The position numbers and the translations under genes were made by a program. From Isoptericola halotolerans (GTDB taxonomy: Bacteria; Actinomycetota; Actinomycetes; Actinomycetales; Cellulomonadaceae), in assembly GCF_013149785.1 (NCBI RefSeq), contig NZ_JABEZU010000005.1, positions 1 to 64,000 of the forward strand: 64,000 nucleotides of DNA, given 5' to 3'. Shown piece by piece: positions 45,031 through 53,870 of the stretch. The notes under the pieces were generated by a model that did not search any database, was not told the DNA's origin, and saw only the letters and a list, made by a program, of their open reading frames with translations. Position 1 is the first letter of the stretch. Each line of letters opens with the position of its first letter.

Positions 45031-45777
45031 TCAGACCGTCGGGCGTGCCCCGAAGACTCCCGTCCCGACACGCACGATCGTCGCGCCCTCGGCCACGGCG
45101 AGCCCCAGGTCGCCGGACATCCCCATGGACAGCTCGCGGGCACCACCCGTGCCCGGGGCGCCGGAGGCCACGACGTCGTCGCGGATCGACCGCAGGCGAG
45201 CGAACCCGGCGCGGACCGCCGCCTCGTCGTCCGTGCGGGCGCCGATGGTCATGAACCCCGTGAGCTGCAGCCCGTCGAGCGCGGCGACGTGGAGGGCGAG
45301 CGCGCCGGCCTGCGCGGGCTCCGCGCCGGACTTGCTCTCCTCGCCCGAGACGTTGACCTGCACCATGACGTCGAGCGCGCGTCCGGCACGCACCGCCCGC
45401 AGGGCGAGCGCGTCCGCGAGGGCCGTGGTGTCGACCGTCTCCAGGCCGGTGACGGTCGGCAGCATCTGGTTGATCTTGTTGCGCTGCAGGTTGCCGATCA
45501 TGTGCACCTCGACCCGGCCTGCCGCGACGAGGTCTGCGAGGGCCGGTGCCTTCGCCACGAGCTCCTGGACGCGGTTCTCACCGATCAGGACCGGGCCGTC
45601 GTCCCCGCGGGAGGCTGCCAGGTCGGTCGCGGCGGCGATCGCGGCGAGGACAGTGCCGGCGTCCTGCGTCTTGGTCGCGAGCAGCAGCCTGACCTCGCCG
45701 GGGTCCCGCCCGGCGGCGTGCGCGGCGTCGTCGACCCGGGCGCGCACCGTGGCGAGCCGGTCGTGGAGGGAGGGCAT
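45031..45777 (-). CDS. YggS/PROSC-family PLP homeostasis protein
   Basis: 248-residue PLP-binding barrel protein without known catalysis, needed for vitamin B6 and amino acid balance. LLLATKTQDAGTVLAAI holds the PLP lysine position, ENRVQELVAKAP, HMIGNLQRNK and LSMGMSGDLGLAVAEGATIVRVGTGVFG are diagnostic. It is convergent with the D-lactate dehydrogenase gene, nine bases away. Confidence 0.93.
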   Translation of the reverse strand: MPSLHDRLATVRARVDDAAHAAGRDPGEVRLLLATKTQDAGTVLAAIAAATDLAASRGDDGPVLIGENRVQELVAKAPALADLVAAGRVEVHMIGNLQRNKINQMLPTVTGLETVDTTALADALALRAVRAGRALDVMVQVNVSGEESKSGAEPAQAGALALHVAALDGLQLTGFMTIGARTDDEAAVRAGFARLRSIRDDVVASGAPGTGGARELSMGMSGDLGLAVAEGATIVRVGTGVFGARPTV

Positions 45778-45858
45778 GGGGGCCAGTCTACGAAGGCCAG
45801 GGTGACGTCAGGGTCTCCCCGGATCCCGTCCGTGCGCCGTTGGTGGGACGATGGTGGC

Positions 45859-46260
45859 GTGAAGGCACTGCTCAACGTCATCTGGCTCGTCTTCGGCGGG
45901 CTGGTGCTCGCGCTCGGCTACGCCGCCGCGGGCATCATCTGCTGCATCCTCATCGTCACGATCCCGTGGGGCATCGCGTCCTTCCGGATCGCGGGGTACG
46001 CGCTGTGGCCGTTCGGGCGCACCGTGGTCGACAAGCCGGGCGCGGGGGGCTGGTCGGTGCTGGGCAACATCGTGTGGATCGTCGTCGCCGGCATCTGGCT
46101 GGCCATCAGCCACGTGCTGACGGCGATCGCCCAGGCGATCACGATCATCGGGATCCCGCTGGCCATCGCGAACCTCAAGATGATCCCCATCTCGCTGCTG
46201 CCGCTGGGCAAGGACATCGTGCCCAGCGACGCGCGGTACCCGACCTACCAGCGCGCCTGA
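45859..46260 (+). CDS. YccF-family membrane protein
   Basis: 133-residue membrane protein with two copies of a YccF pattern: NVIWLVFGGLVLALGYAAAG, then IPWGIASFRIAGYALWPFGR, repeated as NIVWIVVAGIWLAISHVLTA and IPLAIANLKMIPISLLPLGK. Function is unknown. The GTG start has a -10-like GACGAT six bases upstream and no ribosome site. Confidence 0.88.
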   Translation: MKALLNVIWLVFGGLVLALGYAAAGIICCILIVTIPWGIASFRIAGYALWPFGRTVVDKPGAGGWSVLGNIVWIVVAGIWLAISHVLTAIAQAITIIGIPLAIANLKMIPISLLPLGKDIVPSDARYPTYQRA

Positions 46261-46279
46261 CGCCGTCTGGCGGGAACGG

Positions 46280-46774
46280 TCAGCGGGCCAGGGGTGCCGT
46301 CGTCCCGCGCGTCAGCCGCAGCAGGTCCGCGGGCGTCACCGAGACGTCCAGCCCACGGCGACCGCCGGAGACGTAGACGAGCTCGAAGGTCTCGGCCGAG
46401 TCGTCCAGCACGGTCCGGTGCCGGGCACGCTGGCCCAGGGGCGAGATGCCGCCCGCGACGTACCCGGTGGCCCGCTCCGCCCGTCCGACGTCCGCCATCG
46501 TCGCCCGCTTGGCGCCGACGGCGCGGGCCAGCGCCTTGAGGTCGAGCGTTCCCGTCACCGGCACGACGGCGACGACGAGGTCGCCGTCGACGTCGGCGAC
46601 CAGCGTCTTGAACACCTGGGCTGCCGGCACGCCGAGGGCTGCCGCCGCCTCCTCGCCGTAGCTCAGGTCGCTCGACGGGTCGTGCTCGTACGGGTGCACA
46701 CCGTGCGTCGCACCTGCGTCCTCCAGCGCGGTGAGGGCAGGGGTCGCTCCGCGCACGGTCTTCTTCCGGGCCAC
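46280..46774 (-). CDS. YbaK/EbsC-family aminoacyl-tRNA deacylase
   Basis: 164-residue protein that removes wrong amino acids from tRNA, typically Cys from Cys-tRNA(Pro). HPYEHDPSSDLSYGEEAAAALGV, the active-site lysine in VFKTLVADVDGDLVVAVVPV, and the GGISPLGQRAR loop are those of bacterial YbaK. GTG 46774 has CACACT seven bases upstream. Convergent with yccF. Confidence 0.92.
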   Translation of the reverse strand: MARKKTVRGATPALTALEDAGATHGVHPYEHDPSSDLSYGEEAAAALGVPAAQVFKTLVADVDGDLVVAVVPVTGTLDLKALARAVGAKRATMADVGRAERATGYVAGGISPLGQRARHRTVLDDSAETFELVYVSGGRRGLDVSVTPADLLRLTRGTTAPLAR

Positions 46775-46843
46775 GACGGACAGTGTGCCCGATCTCGCAG
46801 CGCGGGAGCCGCCGTCGGGCCCGGTGTCGACCGGGCCGCGGCG

Positions 46844-46849
46844 TAGCGT
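46844..46849 (+). promoter_or_regulatory. -10 box of the TauE/SafE gene (leaderless)
   Basis: TAGCGT, then six bases, then the GTG start of the permease. No ribosome site. Confidence 0.5.
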
Positions 46850-46855
46850 GGGGGC

Positions 46856-47608
46856 GTGCTCACCCTCCTCGTCCTCGCGATCCTGGTCGGTGGAGTCCTC
46901 CAGAGGGTCACCGGGATGGGGTTCGGACTGGTGGCCGGCCCGTTCATCGTGCTCATCGTCGGACCGCTCGAGGGCGTGCTCTTCGTCAACCTGGCAGGAG
47001 CCATCGCCTCGTCGATCATCCTCGGACGTGTGGTGCGCGACGTGGAGTGGCGCAAGTTCGCCTGGCTGGTGGTGTCCTCGTTCGTCGTCACGGTGCCCGC
47101 CGCGCTGCTGCTGCGCGACGTGAGCGCGCCCGCCCTCGAGATCACCATCGGGCTGTTCATCATCGCCGCGATGACGCTCGCGGTCCTCACCACCCGCCTG
47201 CGCCGCGAGGGCCGGCACCCGGTGGACGGGTCGAGCGGCCTCCCGCTGGCACTGACCGGGACCGCCAGCGGGATCGGTTCGGTCGCGGCGGGGATCGGCG
47301 GGCCGCCCGTGGCGGTCTACGCCGTGCTCAGCGGCTGGGACCCCAAGCGCTTCGCGGCCACGGCACAACCGTTCTTCGCGGCGAACGCCGTCGCCGCGCT
47401 GGTCGCCAAGATCGTGCTGGCCGACGCCTCGTTCCCCTCGATGGAGCCCTGGCAGTGGGTGCTGCTCATGGTCGCGATCGTCGGGGGACTGGCGATCGGC
47501 GAGGTGCTCGCCCCGCGGGTGTCCGCCGAGGCCACCCGGCGCGTGCTCATCGTGCTCGCGTACGTGGGCGGCCTCGCGACGCTGGTCCGGGGCCTGACGG
47601 GACTGTGA
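46856..47608 (+). CDS. TauE/SafE-family anion permease
   Basis: 250-residue membrane protein with about eight hydrophobic segments. GGVLQRVTGMGFGLVAGPFIVLI and the second-half repeat TGTASGIGSVAAGIGGPPVAVYAVL are the family's repeated motif. Members export or import sulfite, sulfoacetate or other organosulfonates; the substrate here is not deducible. It is divergent from the YbaK gene. Confidence 0.9.
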   Translation: MLTLLVLAILVGGVLQRVTGMGFGLVAGPFIVLIVGPLEGVLFVNLAGAIASSIILGRVVRDVEWRKFAWLVVSSFVVTVPAALLLRDVSAPALEITIGLFIIAAMTLAVLTTRLRREGRHPVDGSSGLPLALTGTASGIGSVAAGIGGPPVAVYAVLSGWDPKRFAATAQPFFAANAVAALVAKIVLADASFPSMEPWQWVLLMVAIVGGLAIGEVLAPRVSAEATRRVLIVLAYVGGLATLVRGLTGL

Positions 47609-47700
47609 GGACCGGTCCTCAGGGGCGGTGACTCGGCGGCCTTGCGGTCCGCCTCGGCCTGCTGCGGGCGCGCCTCGGCGTCGAGCCTGCCTGCCGAGGC
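47606..47700. terminator. Hairpins between convergent permease and helicase genes
   Basis: The perfect palindrome TGAGGACCGGTCCTCA (47606-47621) overlaps the permease stop, and GCCTCGGC/GCCGAGGC (47672-47679 with 47693-47700) forms a second hairpin. The 138-base gap holds nothing else recognisable. Confidence 0.4.
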
Positions 47701-47746
47701 CTCTCGTTCCCGCACCGTGCCGCGTTTCCGCCCGGCCTCGCGGCGT

Positions 47747-50479
47747 TCAGACGATCTGGCCCACGTGCTCGATCGTGACGACCGGTGCGCCGGCCTCGTC
47801 GCTCGCCGCGAGGTCGACCTGTGCGGTGATCGCCCAGTCGTGGTCCCCGTTCGTGTCGTCGAGCACCTGGCGCACCCACCACGTCCCGGTGGGGACGGTC
47901 CGTGCGTCCGACGGCGGGGCGCCGGAGGGGAGCTCGGCTCCCGGCTCGAGCATGGTCAGCAGCGACGAGGCGCGGGCGTTCGCCCCGAAGCCGATCGCGT
48001 CGTCGCCCTGCGTCTCGAAGAGGTCCTCGAGGGCGTCGGCCCACGCGTCGCCGTCCCACCCGGAGGCCTTGTCGAGGGCCTCGAGCGCGTCGTAGTCCTC
48101 ACGGGCGGCCAGCTCGACATGGCGGAACATGGCGTTGCGCACCAGGCGGCGGAACGAGCGAGGGTTGCCGGTGACGGGTCGTGCGGGCGCCTCCGCCCCG
48201 GCCTCGGCGAGCTCGCCCTCCACGATGTCGTCGGCGTCGTCGTCGACCGGGTTCTGCAGCCGCTCCCACTCGTCGAGCAGGGAGGAGTCGACGCCGCGCA
48301 CCAGCTCGCCGAGCCACTCGATCACCTCGTGGACGTCCTCGGTGCGGTGCTCCTCGGGGACCACCTGCCGGATCGCGCGGAACGCGTCGGCCAGGTAGCG
48401 CAGCACCACGCCCTCGGTCCGCTCCAGGCCGTAGATGCTGACGAGCTCGGCGAAGGTCATCGCCTGCTCGAGCATGTCGCGCACCACGGACTTCGGCGCG
48501 AGCTCGGCACCGGCCACCCACGGGTTGGTCTGCTTGTAGACCGCGAACGCCGGTTCGAGGAGCTCGGCGAGCGGCCGCGGCCAGGTGACCTCCTCCAGCA
48601 GCTCCATGCGCTCGTCGTACTCGATGCCCTCGGCCTTCATCTCGGCGACGGCCACGCCGCGGGCCTTGCGCTGCTGGCCGTAGAGGATCTGGCGCGGGTC
48701 GTCGAGGGTCGCCTCGATGACGGAGACGACGTCGAGGGCGTGCGTGGGGGAGTCGACGTCGAGCAGGTCCATGGCCGCCAGGGCGAACGGTGACAGGGGT
48801 GCGTTGAGCGCGAAGTCGCGCGGCAGGTCGACCTCGAGGCGGACGCTCGGGCGGTAGCCCGCCGGGCGCGAGGCGTCGGGGACGCGCACTCGCTCGACGA
48901 CGCCGGCGACGCGCAGCGACCGGTAGATGCGCAGCGCCTGGCGCACGTGCGCGGCCTGCTGGGCGGCGGTGTCGTGGTTCGAGGTGAGCAGGTGCCGCAT
49001 CGCCTCGACCGGGTCCACGGAGTCCGGGCCGGCTGCCGCGCGCTCGTCGCGGGTGCGGGCCAGGACGTTGAGGACCATGGCGTGGTTGACGGTGAACTGG
49101 CTGGCCAGCGGTTCCGGCGGTGCGTCGCGCAACCGCTCGAAGGTGGAGTCGGTCCAGTTCACCGATCCTGAGGGGGCCTTCTTGCGGACCAGCTTCTTGA
49201 GCTTCTTCGGGTCGTCGCCGGCCTTGGCGACAGCCTTGCGGTTCTCGATGACGTGGTCGGGCGCCATGACGAGCACCTCGCCGAGGGTGTCGAACCCGGC
49301 GCGGCCGGCGCGTCCCGCGATCTGGTGGAACTCACGCGCACTGAGGTGACGCATCCGTTCGCCGTCGAACTTGACCAGGGAGGTCATCAGCACGGTGCGG
49401 ATGGGCACGTTGATGCCCACCCCCAGGGTGTCGGTGCCGCACACGACCTTGAGCAGCCCCCGCTGGGTCAGCCGTTCGACGAGCCGGCGGTACTTGGGCA
49501 GCATGCCGGCGTGGTGGACCCCCACGCCGGCGCGCAGGTACTTGCTGAGCACCTTGCCGAACCCGGTGCCGAACCGGAACGCGCCGATCTCGGTGGCGAT
49601 GGCGGCCTTCTCCTCCTTGGAGGCGAGCTTGGTGCTCAGCAGCGCCTGCGCGCGGTCGACGGCGTCCTTCTGGGTGAAGTGGACGACGTAGACGGGAGCG
49701 CGGTGCGTCGTGACGAGCTCCTCGATGACCTCCGGCAGGGGCTCCTGGACGTAGGAGAAGGTCAGGGGGACCGGCCGTTCGGCGTCGGCGACCTCGGCCA
49801 CGGGGCGGCCGGACCGCTCCTCGAGATCCTCGCGCAGCCGGGTGGTGTCCCCGAGCGTGGCGGACATCAGCAGGAGCTGGGTGTGCGGCAGCTCGAGCAG
49901 CGGCACCTGCCAGGCCCAGCCGCGCTGCGGGTCGCCGTAGTAGTGGAACTCGTCCATGACGACCTGGGCGATGAAGTCGTCGTCCCCGGGGGAGCCGGCA
50001 CCTCGACGCAGGGCGAGGTTGGCGAGGATCTCCGCGGTGCAGCAGATGATCGGCGCGTCGGCGTTGACGGCGCTGTCGCCGGTCATCATCCCGACGTTGC
50101 GCGACCCGAAGGCGGCGACCAGGTCGAAGAACTTCTCGCTGACGAGCGCCTTGAGCGGGGCGGTGTAGTACGTCCGCCCGCCGTTCCCGGACCGCCGGGC
50201 GGCCAGGGCCGCGAACTGGGCCCCCATGGCCACCATCGACTTGCCGGACCCGGTCGGGGTGGCGAGGACGACGTGCGAGCCGGTCATGAGCTCCAGCAGC
50301 GCCTCCTCCTGGTGCGGGTAGAGGCTGCGACCGGTGGACGACGCCCACTCGCCGAACCCCTCGAACAGCACGTCCGGGTCGGGTGCCTTGCCCGTCGGGG
50401 CGGGCAGGTACGGCAGCAGGGTGCCGGCCGGCCGCGGTGCCGTCGTCGGGGTGGTCGAGGGGGCGTCGGTGGCAGTCAT
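47747..50479 (-). CDS. SKI2-like DEAD/DEAH-box RNA helicase
   Basis: 910-residue superfamily 2 helicase. Motif I is ATPTGSGKSMVA (about 76-87), motif II VVMDEFHYYGDP, motif III SATLGD and motif [15 protein letters not shown] long C-terminal part (about 520-910) matches the DUF3516 region that follows such helicases in actinobacteria. A role in RNA turnover is likely from the Ski2/Mtr4 resemblance. ATG 50479 is chosen, with GAGAAT seven bases upstream as a -10 box; ATG 50488 is an alternative. Confidence 0.92.
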   Translation of the reverse strand: MTATDAPSTTPTTAPRPAGTLLPYLPAPTGKAPDPDVLFEGFGEWASSTGRSLYPHQEEALLELMTGSHVVLATPTGSGKSMVAMGAQFAALAARRSGNGGRTYYTAPLKALVSEKFFDLVAAFGSRNVGMMTGDSAVNADAPIICCTAEILANLALRRGAGSPGDDDFIAQVVMDEFHYYGDPQRGWAWQVPLLELPHTQLLLMSATLGDTTRLREDLEERSGRPVAEVADAERPVPLTFSYVQEPLPEVIEELVTTHRAPVYVVHFTQKDAVDRAQALLSTKLASKEEKAAIATEIGAFRFGTGFGKVLSKYLRAGVGVHHAGMLPKYRRLVERLTQRGLLKVVCGTDTLGVGINVPIRTVLMTSLVKFDGERMRHLSAREFHQIAGRAGRAGFDTLGEVLVMAPDHVIENRKAVAKAGDDPKKLKKLVRKKAPSGSVNWTDSTFERLRDAPPEPLASQFTVNHAMVLNVLARTRDERAAAGPDSVDPVEAMRHLLTSNHDTAAQQAAHVRQALRIYRSLRVAGVVERVRVPDASRPAGYRPSVRLEVDLPRDFALNAPLSPFALAAMDLLDVDSPTHALDVVSVIEATLDDPRQILYGQQRKARGVAVAEMKAEGIEYDERMELLEEVTWPRPLAELLEPAFAVYKQTNPWVAGAELAPKSVVRDMLEQAMTFAELVSIYGLERTEGVVLRYLADAFRAIRQVVPEEHRTEDVHEVIEWLGELVRGVDSSLLDEWERLQNPVDDDADDIVEGELAEAGAEAPARPVTGNPRSFRRLVRNAMFRHVELAAREDYDALEALDKASGWDGDAWADALEDLFETQGDDAIGFGANARASSLLTMLEPGAELPSGAPPSDARTVPTGTWWVRQVLDDTNGDHDWAITAQVDLAASDEAGAPVVTIEHVGQIV

Positions 50480-50517
50480 CGCGGCCATTCTCGCAGTCGT
50501 GCCGGGGCGTGACGACT

Positions 50518-50579
50518 GATCGGCATCTCGTGCTCGGATCGGCAGCTCGAGCTGCCGATCCGAGCACAAGATGCCGATC
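50518..50579. repeat. 62-bp near-perfect palindrome
   Basis: The two 31-base arms are complementary at 30 positions, with one C/A mismatch and no loop (CTCGAG at the centre). Each arm itself holds GATCGGCA twice. It lies between the end of the LPMO gene and the start of the helicase gene on the same strand, so it can serve as the LPMO terminator. Its size and internal repeats are unusual for a plain terminator. Confidence 0.9.
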
Positions 50580-50595
50580 GGACGAGGTCAGACGG

Positions 50596-51318
50596 TCAGC
50601 AGGCGCCGAGGTCGCGCCAGACGCCCCACTCACCGGCGGACGCGGGGTCCTCGCCGCGGGTCCACCACGCGGCCTGGTACGTGCGGCCGTCGTGGGAGAC
50701 CTGGTCACCGTTGAGGTAGACCGCGGCGGGGTCCCAGGCGGCGGCCTCGCACTCACCGGGCTCGGGATCCGGCTCAGGGTCCGGGTCCGGGTCGGATCCG
50801 GACCCGCCGCCCACCGTCACGTCGACGCAGGCGTAGAACGCCATCGGGGTGTCCGCGACGTTCCAGCGGGCGAGGATCGTGTGGTCACCCGCGGGCAGGC
50901 TGTCGAGCGTGTGCTCGACGACGGCACCCGGCTGTGCGCCGCCGTCGTCGAACGTCCGGTGCAGCACGCCGTCGACGAAGTACTCCCACGTGCTGGTGGC
51001 GTGCCTCGCGGTGAGCTGCCACCGCATCGTCACCGAGGAGTCGACGGCGGTGCGCGGCCAGGCCAGGGTCGCGTCGTCGAGCACGTCGAAGCCGCTGCCT
51101 CCCGAGCACTCCATGGAGCCCTTGGGCGCCTCGACGCTCTGCGGTTCGTACTGGATACCACCGCAGTCGAACGACACGGTGCCGTTCGCGCAGTGGTCCT
51201 GGCGGCTCGGCGGGTTGGTGACCCAGCCGTGGGCTGCGGCGGTCGGTGCCACGGCCAGGGGGGCGAGCAGCGCCACCAGGCCGGTGACGGCGGTGACCAG
51301 TGCTGTGCGCCATCGCAT
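50596..51318 (-). CDS. Lytic polysaccharide monooxygenase (AA10) with CBM5/12
   Basis: 240-residue secreted copper enzyme that breaks crystalline chitin or cellulose by oxidation. A signal peptide ends ...PTAAA and leaves His as residue 1 (HGWVTNPPSRQDHC), half of the copper brace; the second His is in LTARHATSTWEY. An Asp/Pro linker precedes a CBM5/12 module (AAWDPAAVYLNGDQVSHDG, QAAWWTRGEDP). The CBM type favours chitin. ATG 51318 follows AGGAG by seven bases. Oligosaccharides it frees could feed the amino-sugar operon. Confidence 0.92.
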   Translation of the reverse strand: MRWRTALVTAVTGLVALLAPLAVAPTAAAHGWVTNPPSRQDHCANGTVSFDCGGIQYEPQSVEAPKGSMECSGGSGFDVLDDATLAWPRTAVDSSVTMRWQLTARHATSTWEYFVDGVLHRTFDDGGAQPGAVVEHTLDSLPAGDHTILARWNVADTPMAFYACVDVTVGGGSGSDPDPDPEPDPEPGECEAAAWDPAAVYLNGDQVSHDGRTYQAAWWTRGEDPASAGEWGVWRDLGAC

Positions 51319-51356
51319 CAGACATCTCCTGTTCGTCGGGTCTCTGGACGGACCCG

Positions 51357-51362
51357 ACGCTA
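51357..51362 (-). promoter_or_regulatory. -10 box of the LPMO gene
   Basis: TAGCGT on the minus strand, about 38 bases before the LPMO ATG, which leaves room for its ribosome site. No clear -35 is seen. A GTTGACGCGTTTCAC stretch lies further upstream and could be a sugar-responsive operator. Confidence 0.35.
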
Positions 51363-51466
51363 GGCCGGGGCAACCACGGCGCACATCAGGTGAAACGCGT
51401 CAACCGTCGACGGCCGTACGGGATCTCGCGTACCGGCGAGCCGGTACGCGGGCAGGGGCGACGGGT

Positions 51467-52210
51467 TCAGCCCAGCTCCCACAGCTCGCGGTAGAAGGCG
51501 ATCCGCTCCTGGTCGGGTGCCACGCCGTACGCGTCGAAGAGCGCGGCCTCGTGGTCGCCGACGTAGTTCCAGCCGAGGCTCATGCTCGCCACCGCGAGGT
51601 CCGCCCAGCGGTCGGCCACCCCGAGCGTCCCGAGGTCGACGTGACCGGCAGGGGTGGCGTCGTCGGCCACGAGCGTGTTGGGCGCACAGGCGTCGCCGTG
51701 ACACACCACGGGGCGGTCCACCTCCGGGACCGGTCCGAGCGCCTCGCGATCCGCGTCGTCGAGCCGGCTGATGCGTTCCTCGGCGCTCCAGGTGAACGGG
51801 CAGTCGTCGACGGGCAGCGCGTCGTGCAGGGTGCGCAGGCCGGCGCCGATCGCCCGGGCGGCGTCGTCGGGCCGGTCGCGCCAGACCGGGTCGACGGCGG
51901 ACCGCCCTGGCAGCCCGGTCGTGACGAGCCACGAGCCGTCGATGTCGCGGCCGCGGGAGAGCACCCGGGGGACGACGGCGTGGCGCGCCGCCCAGGCCAG
52001 TCGTTCGGCCTCGGCGTCGAGGTCGAGCTCGGGCGTGCCGGCCGCCACCCACTTGGCGTACCGCACGCTGCCGGGGCCGGAGAGCCGGAAGGTCAGGCCG
52101 CCGAGCTCGTTGCGCCAGACGGGCGTGACGTCGTCGTCGGCGGCGAGCCGCAGGATGGGTGGCGGGACCGTGACCGGCCCGGTGGGAGCGGCGGCGAGCG
52201 GACGGTCCAT
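51467..52210 (-). CDS. Aminoglycoside 3'-phosphotransferase-like kinase
   Basis: 247-residue APH-family kinase. The Brenner motif VVCHGDACAPNTLV holds the catalytic Asp and Asn, and HVDLGTLGVADRWADLA the metal-binding Asp. Length and motifs match APH(3')-type enzymes, but chromosomal relatives often act on other substrates, so resistance should not be assumed. ATG 52210 follows GATGAT by seven bases. It lies eight bases after the EamA gene on the same strand. Confidence 0.85.
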   Translation of the reverse strand: MDRPLAAAPTGPVTVPPPILRLAADDDVTPVWRNELGGLTFRLSGPGSVRYAKWVAAGTPELDLDAEAERLAWAARHAVVPRVLSRGRDIDGSWLVTTGLPGRSAVDPVWRDRPDDAARAIGAGLRTLHDALPVDDCPFTWSAEERISRLDDADREALGPVPEVDRPVVCHGDACAPNTLVADDATPAGHVDLGTLGVADRWADLAVASMSLGWNYVGDHEAALFDAYGVAPDQERIAFYRELWELG

Positions 52211-52218
52211 GCGGAGCA

Positions 52219-53205
52219 TCATCGCCGACGTCGGGCGCTCGCGGCCAGGGTATTCGTCGTGCGGCGTGCCGCTGCGGCCTCTCCCTGCTGGACCACCACC
52301 ACCCCGGCGAGCACGAGCGCACCGCCGGTGAGCTGCACCGGGCTCGGGAGCTGTCCGAGCAGGGCCCAGGCGAGCAGCACCGCGCTGAGCACCTCGAGCA
52401 GACCCATGAACGAGGAGGCTCGGGCGCCGAGCCGTCGCCCGGCGGCGATGCCGGTGACGTAGGCGACCCCTGCTGCCACGACACCCAGGACGGCGAGCGC
52501 CGACCACCACGGCAGGGTCGCGCCGCCGAGCGTCACGGGAGCGGTCGAGGCCGACATCGGGAGCAGCCCGACGGCGGCGAGCGCGCCGAGGGACAGCGTC
52601 CCGACGGTCAGTCCGCCGGCGGCGAGGCTCAGGGGCGGCAGGCCGGTGTCGGCGCGCGCGTTGAGCAGGAAGTACGCGGACGCCCCGATCATCGCGCCGA
52701 GCGCCCACGCGGTGCCGACGAGGGAGACGCGGGCCCCGGTGAGGTCCAGCACCAGCAGCAGGCCGACGAGGGCGAGGGCGACGCCGCCGAGCGTGGCCCG
52801 CGTCGGTCGCTGACCGCGGCGCAGCCACAGCCAGACGACGACGGCGGCCGGCGCGGAGTACTCGACGAGCAGCGCCGGGCCGACCTGCATGTGCTGCACG
52901 GCGACGAAGAAGCAGAACTGGGTGGCCGCCACGCCGAGCAGCCCGTAGGCGACGATCATCCGGGCGTTGCGTCGCACGACGTCCCAGCGCCCGTGCAGCG
53001 CCCTGATGCCGAGCGGCAGGACGACGAGCGCGCCGACCGCCATCCGCACGATGACGACGGCGCCCGGGCTCCAGCCGGTCTCGAACAGGGCGCCCGCCAG
53101 CGGTCCGGAGAGGCTGAAGGCGAGGGCCGAGACCACCGCGAGCAGCAGCCCGATGCGGGTCGCCGTGCTCCGTGAGCGCACCGCGTCAGGCGTCACTGAT
53201 CTCAT
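52219..53205 (-). CDS. EamA-family (DMT) transporter
   Basis: 328-residue drug/metabolite exporter with ten membrane segments in two EamA repeats; VEYSAPAAVVVWLWL ends the first and SFMGLLEVLSAVLLAWALLGQ the second. RhtA-like relatives export amino acids or purines. A -10 box (TAGCGT on the minus strand, 53214-53219) is eight bases before the ATG. It is divergent from the CGNR zinc-finger gene, 38 bases away, which could regulate it. Confidence 0.9.
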   Translation of the reverse strand: MRSVTPDAVRSRSTATRIGLLLAVVSALAFSLSGPLAGALFETGWSPGAVVIVRMAVGALVVLPLGIRALHGRWDVVRRNARMIVAYGLLGVAATQFCFFVAVQHMQVGPALLVEYSAPAAVVVWLWLRRGQRPTRATLGGVALALVGLLLVLDLTGARVSLVGTAWALGAMIGASAYFLLNARADTGLPPLSLAAGGLTVGTLSLGALAAVGLLPMSASTAPVTLGGATLPWWSALAVLGVVAAGVAYVTGIAAGRRLGARASSFMGLLEVLSAVLLAWALLGQLPSPVQLTGGALVLAGVVVVQQGEAAAARRTTNTLAASARRRR

Positions 53206-53229
53206 GGCTCGTGACGCTACGGGGGTCCT

Positions 53230-53235
53230 GATAAT
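53230..53235 (+). promoter_or_regulatory. -10 box of the CGNR zinc-finger gene
   Basis: GATAAT with a preceding T (TGATAAT) eight bases before ATG 53244. GTGTCA (53236-53241) and TGACAC (53258-53263) form an inverted repeat around the start codon that could be an autoregulatory site. Confidence 0.45.
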
Positions 53236-53243
53236 GTGTCAAG

Positions 53244-53783
53244 ATGCCGTTCACTCATGACACGGCGGGTGCGCTCCAGTCGGCGACCGAGCTCGTCAAC
53301 GCCGTCGAGCCGCCCGTCACCCTCGCCACGGTGGCCGACCTCGACGGGTTCTTCCGCAGGCACGGGTACACGGGCCGCCACGACGGCACCGAGGAAGAGC
53401 TGCGTGCCGTACTCGGCCTCGCCCCCCGCCTGCGTGATCTCCTCCTCGCCCCGCGGGACGACGTCGCCGGCCTCGTCAACGCCATGCTGTCGGAGGTCGG
53501 TGCGGTACCCCGCCTGGTGCGCCACGAGCACGAGGACTGGCACCTGCACGCGGTGGACGACGGCGCCCCGCTGGACCACCGGATCCTTGCCGAGACCGCG
53601 ATGGCGATGGTCGACGTCGTCCGCTCCGACGAGATGTCCCGGCTCGCCGTGTGCGCCGACACCGGCTGCGACGGGATCGTGCTCGACCTCTCGCGCAACC
53701 GGTCCCGGCGGTACTGCTCGACCACCTGCACCAACCGCAACGCCCAGGCGGCGCACCGGGCGCGCCGGGCCGGTGCCTCCTGA
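53244..53783 (+). CDS. ABATE/CGNR zinc-finger regulator
   Basis: 179-residue protein with an N-terminal ABATE domain (helical, with LRDLLLAPRDD) and a C-terminal CGNR treble-clef zinc finger: CADTGCDGIVLDLSRNRSR, then RRYCSTTCTNRNAQAAHR. The four cysteines and the basic tail indicate nucleic-acid binding. Such genes often sit beside EamA transporters, as here. Confidence 0.9.
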   Translation: MPFTHDTAGALQSATELVNAVEPPVTLATVADLDGFFRRHGYTGRHDGTEEELRAVLGLAPRLRDLLLAPRDDVAGLVNAMLSEVGAVPRLVRHEHEDWHLHAVDDGAPLDHRILAETAMAMVDVVRSDEMSRLAVCADTGCDGIVLDLSRNRSRRYCSTTCTNRNAQAAHRARRAGAS

Positions 53784-53870
53784 CGAGCGGGTGAAACCTG
53801 TGTGCTGTCCGTCGAGCGGGACGTCCCCGGGGTCAGATGGACACATCGGTGTTGACCCGGGGGAGAGTTC

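Noticed and set aside
51467-52210. Calling the phosphotransferase an aminoglycoside resistance gene
   Set aside because: Only generic APH catalytic motifs are visible; there is no mobile element or resistance context.
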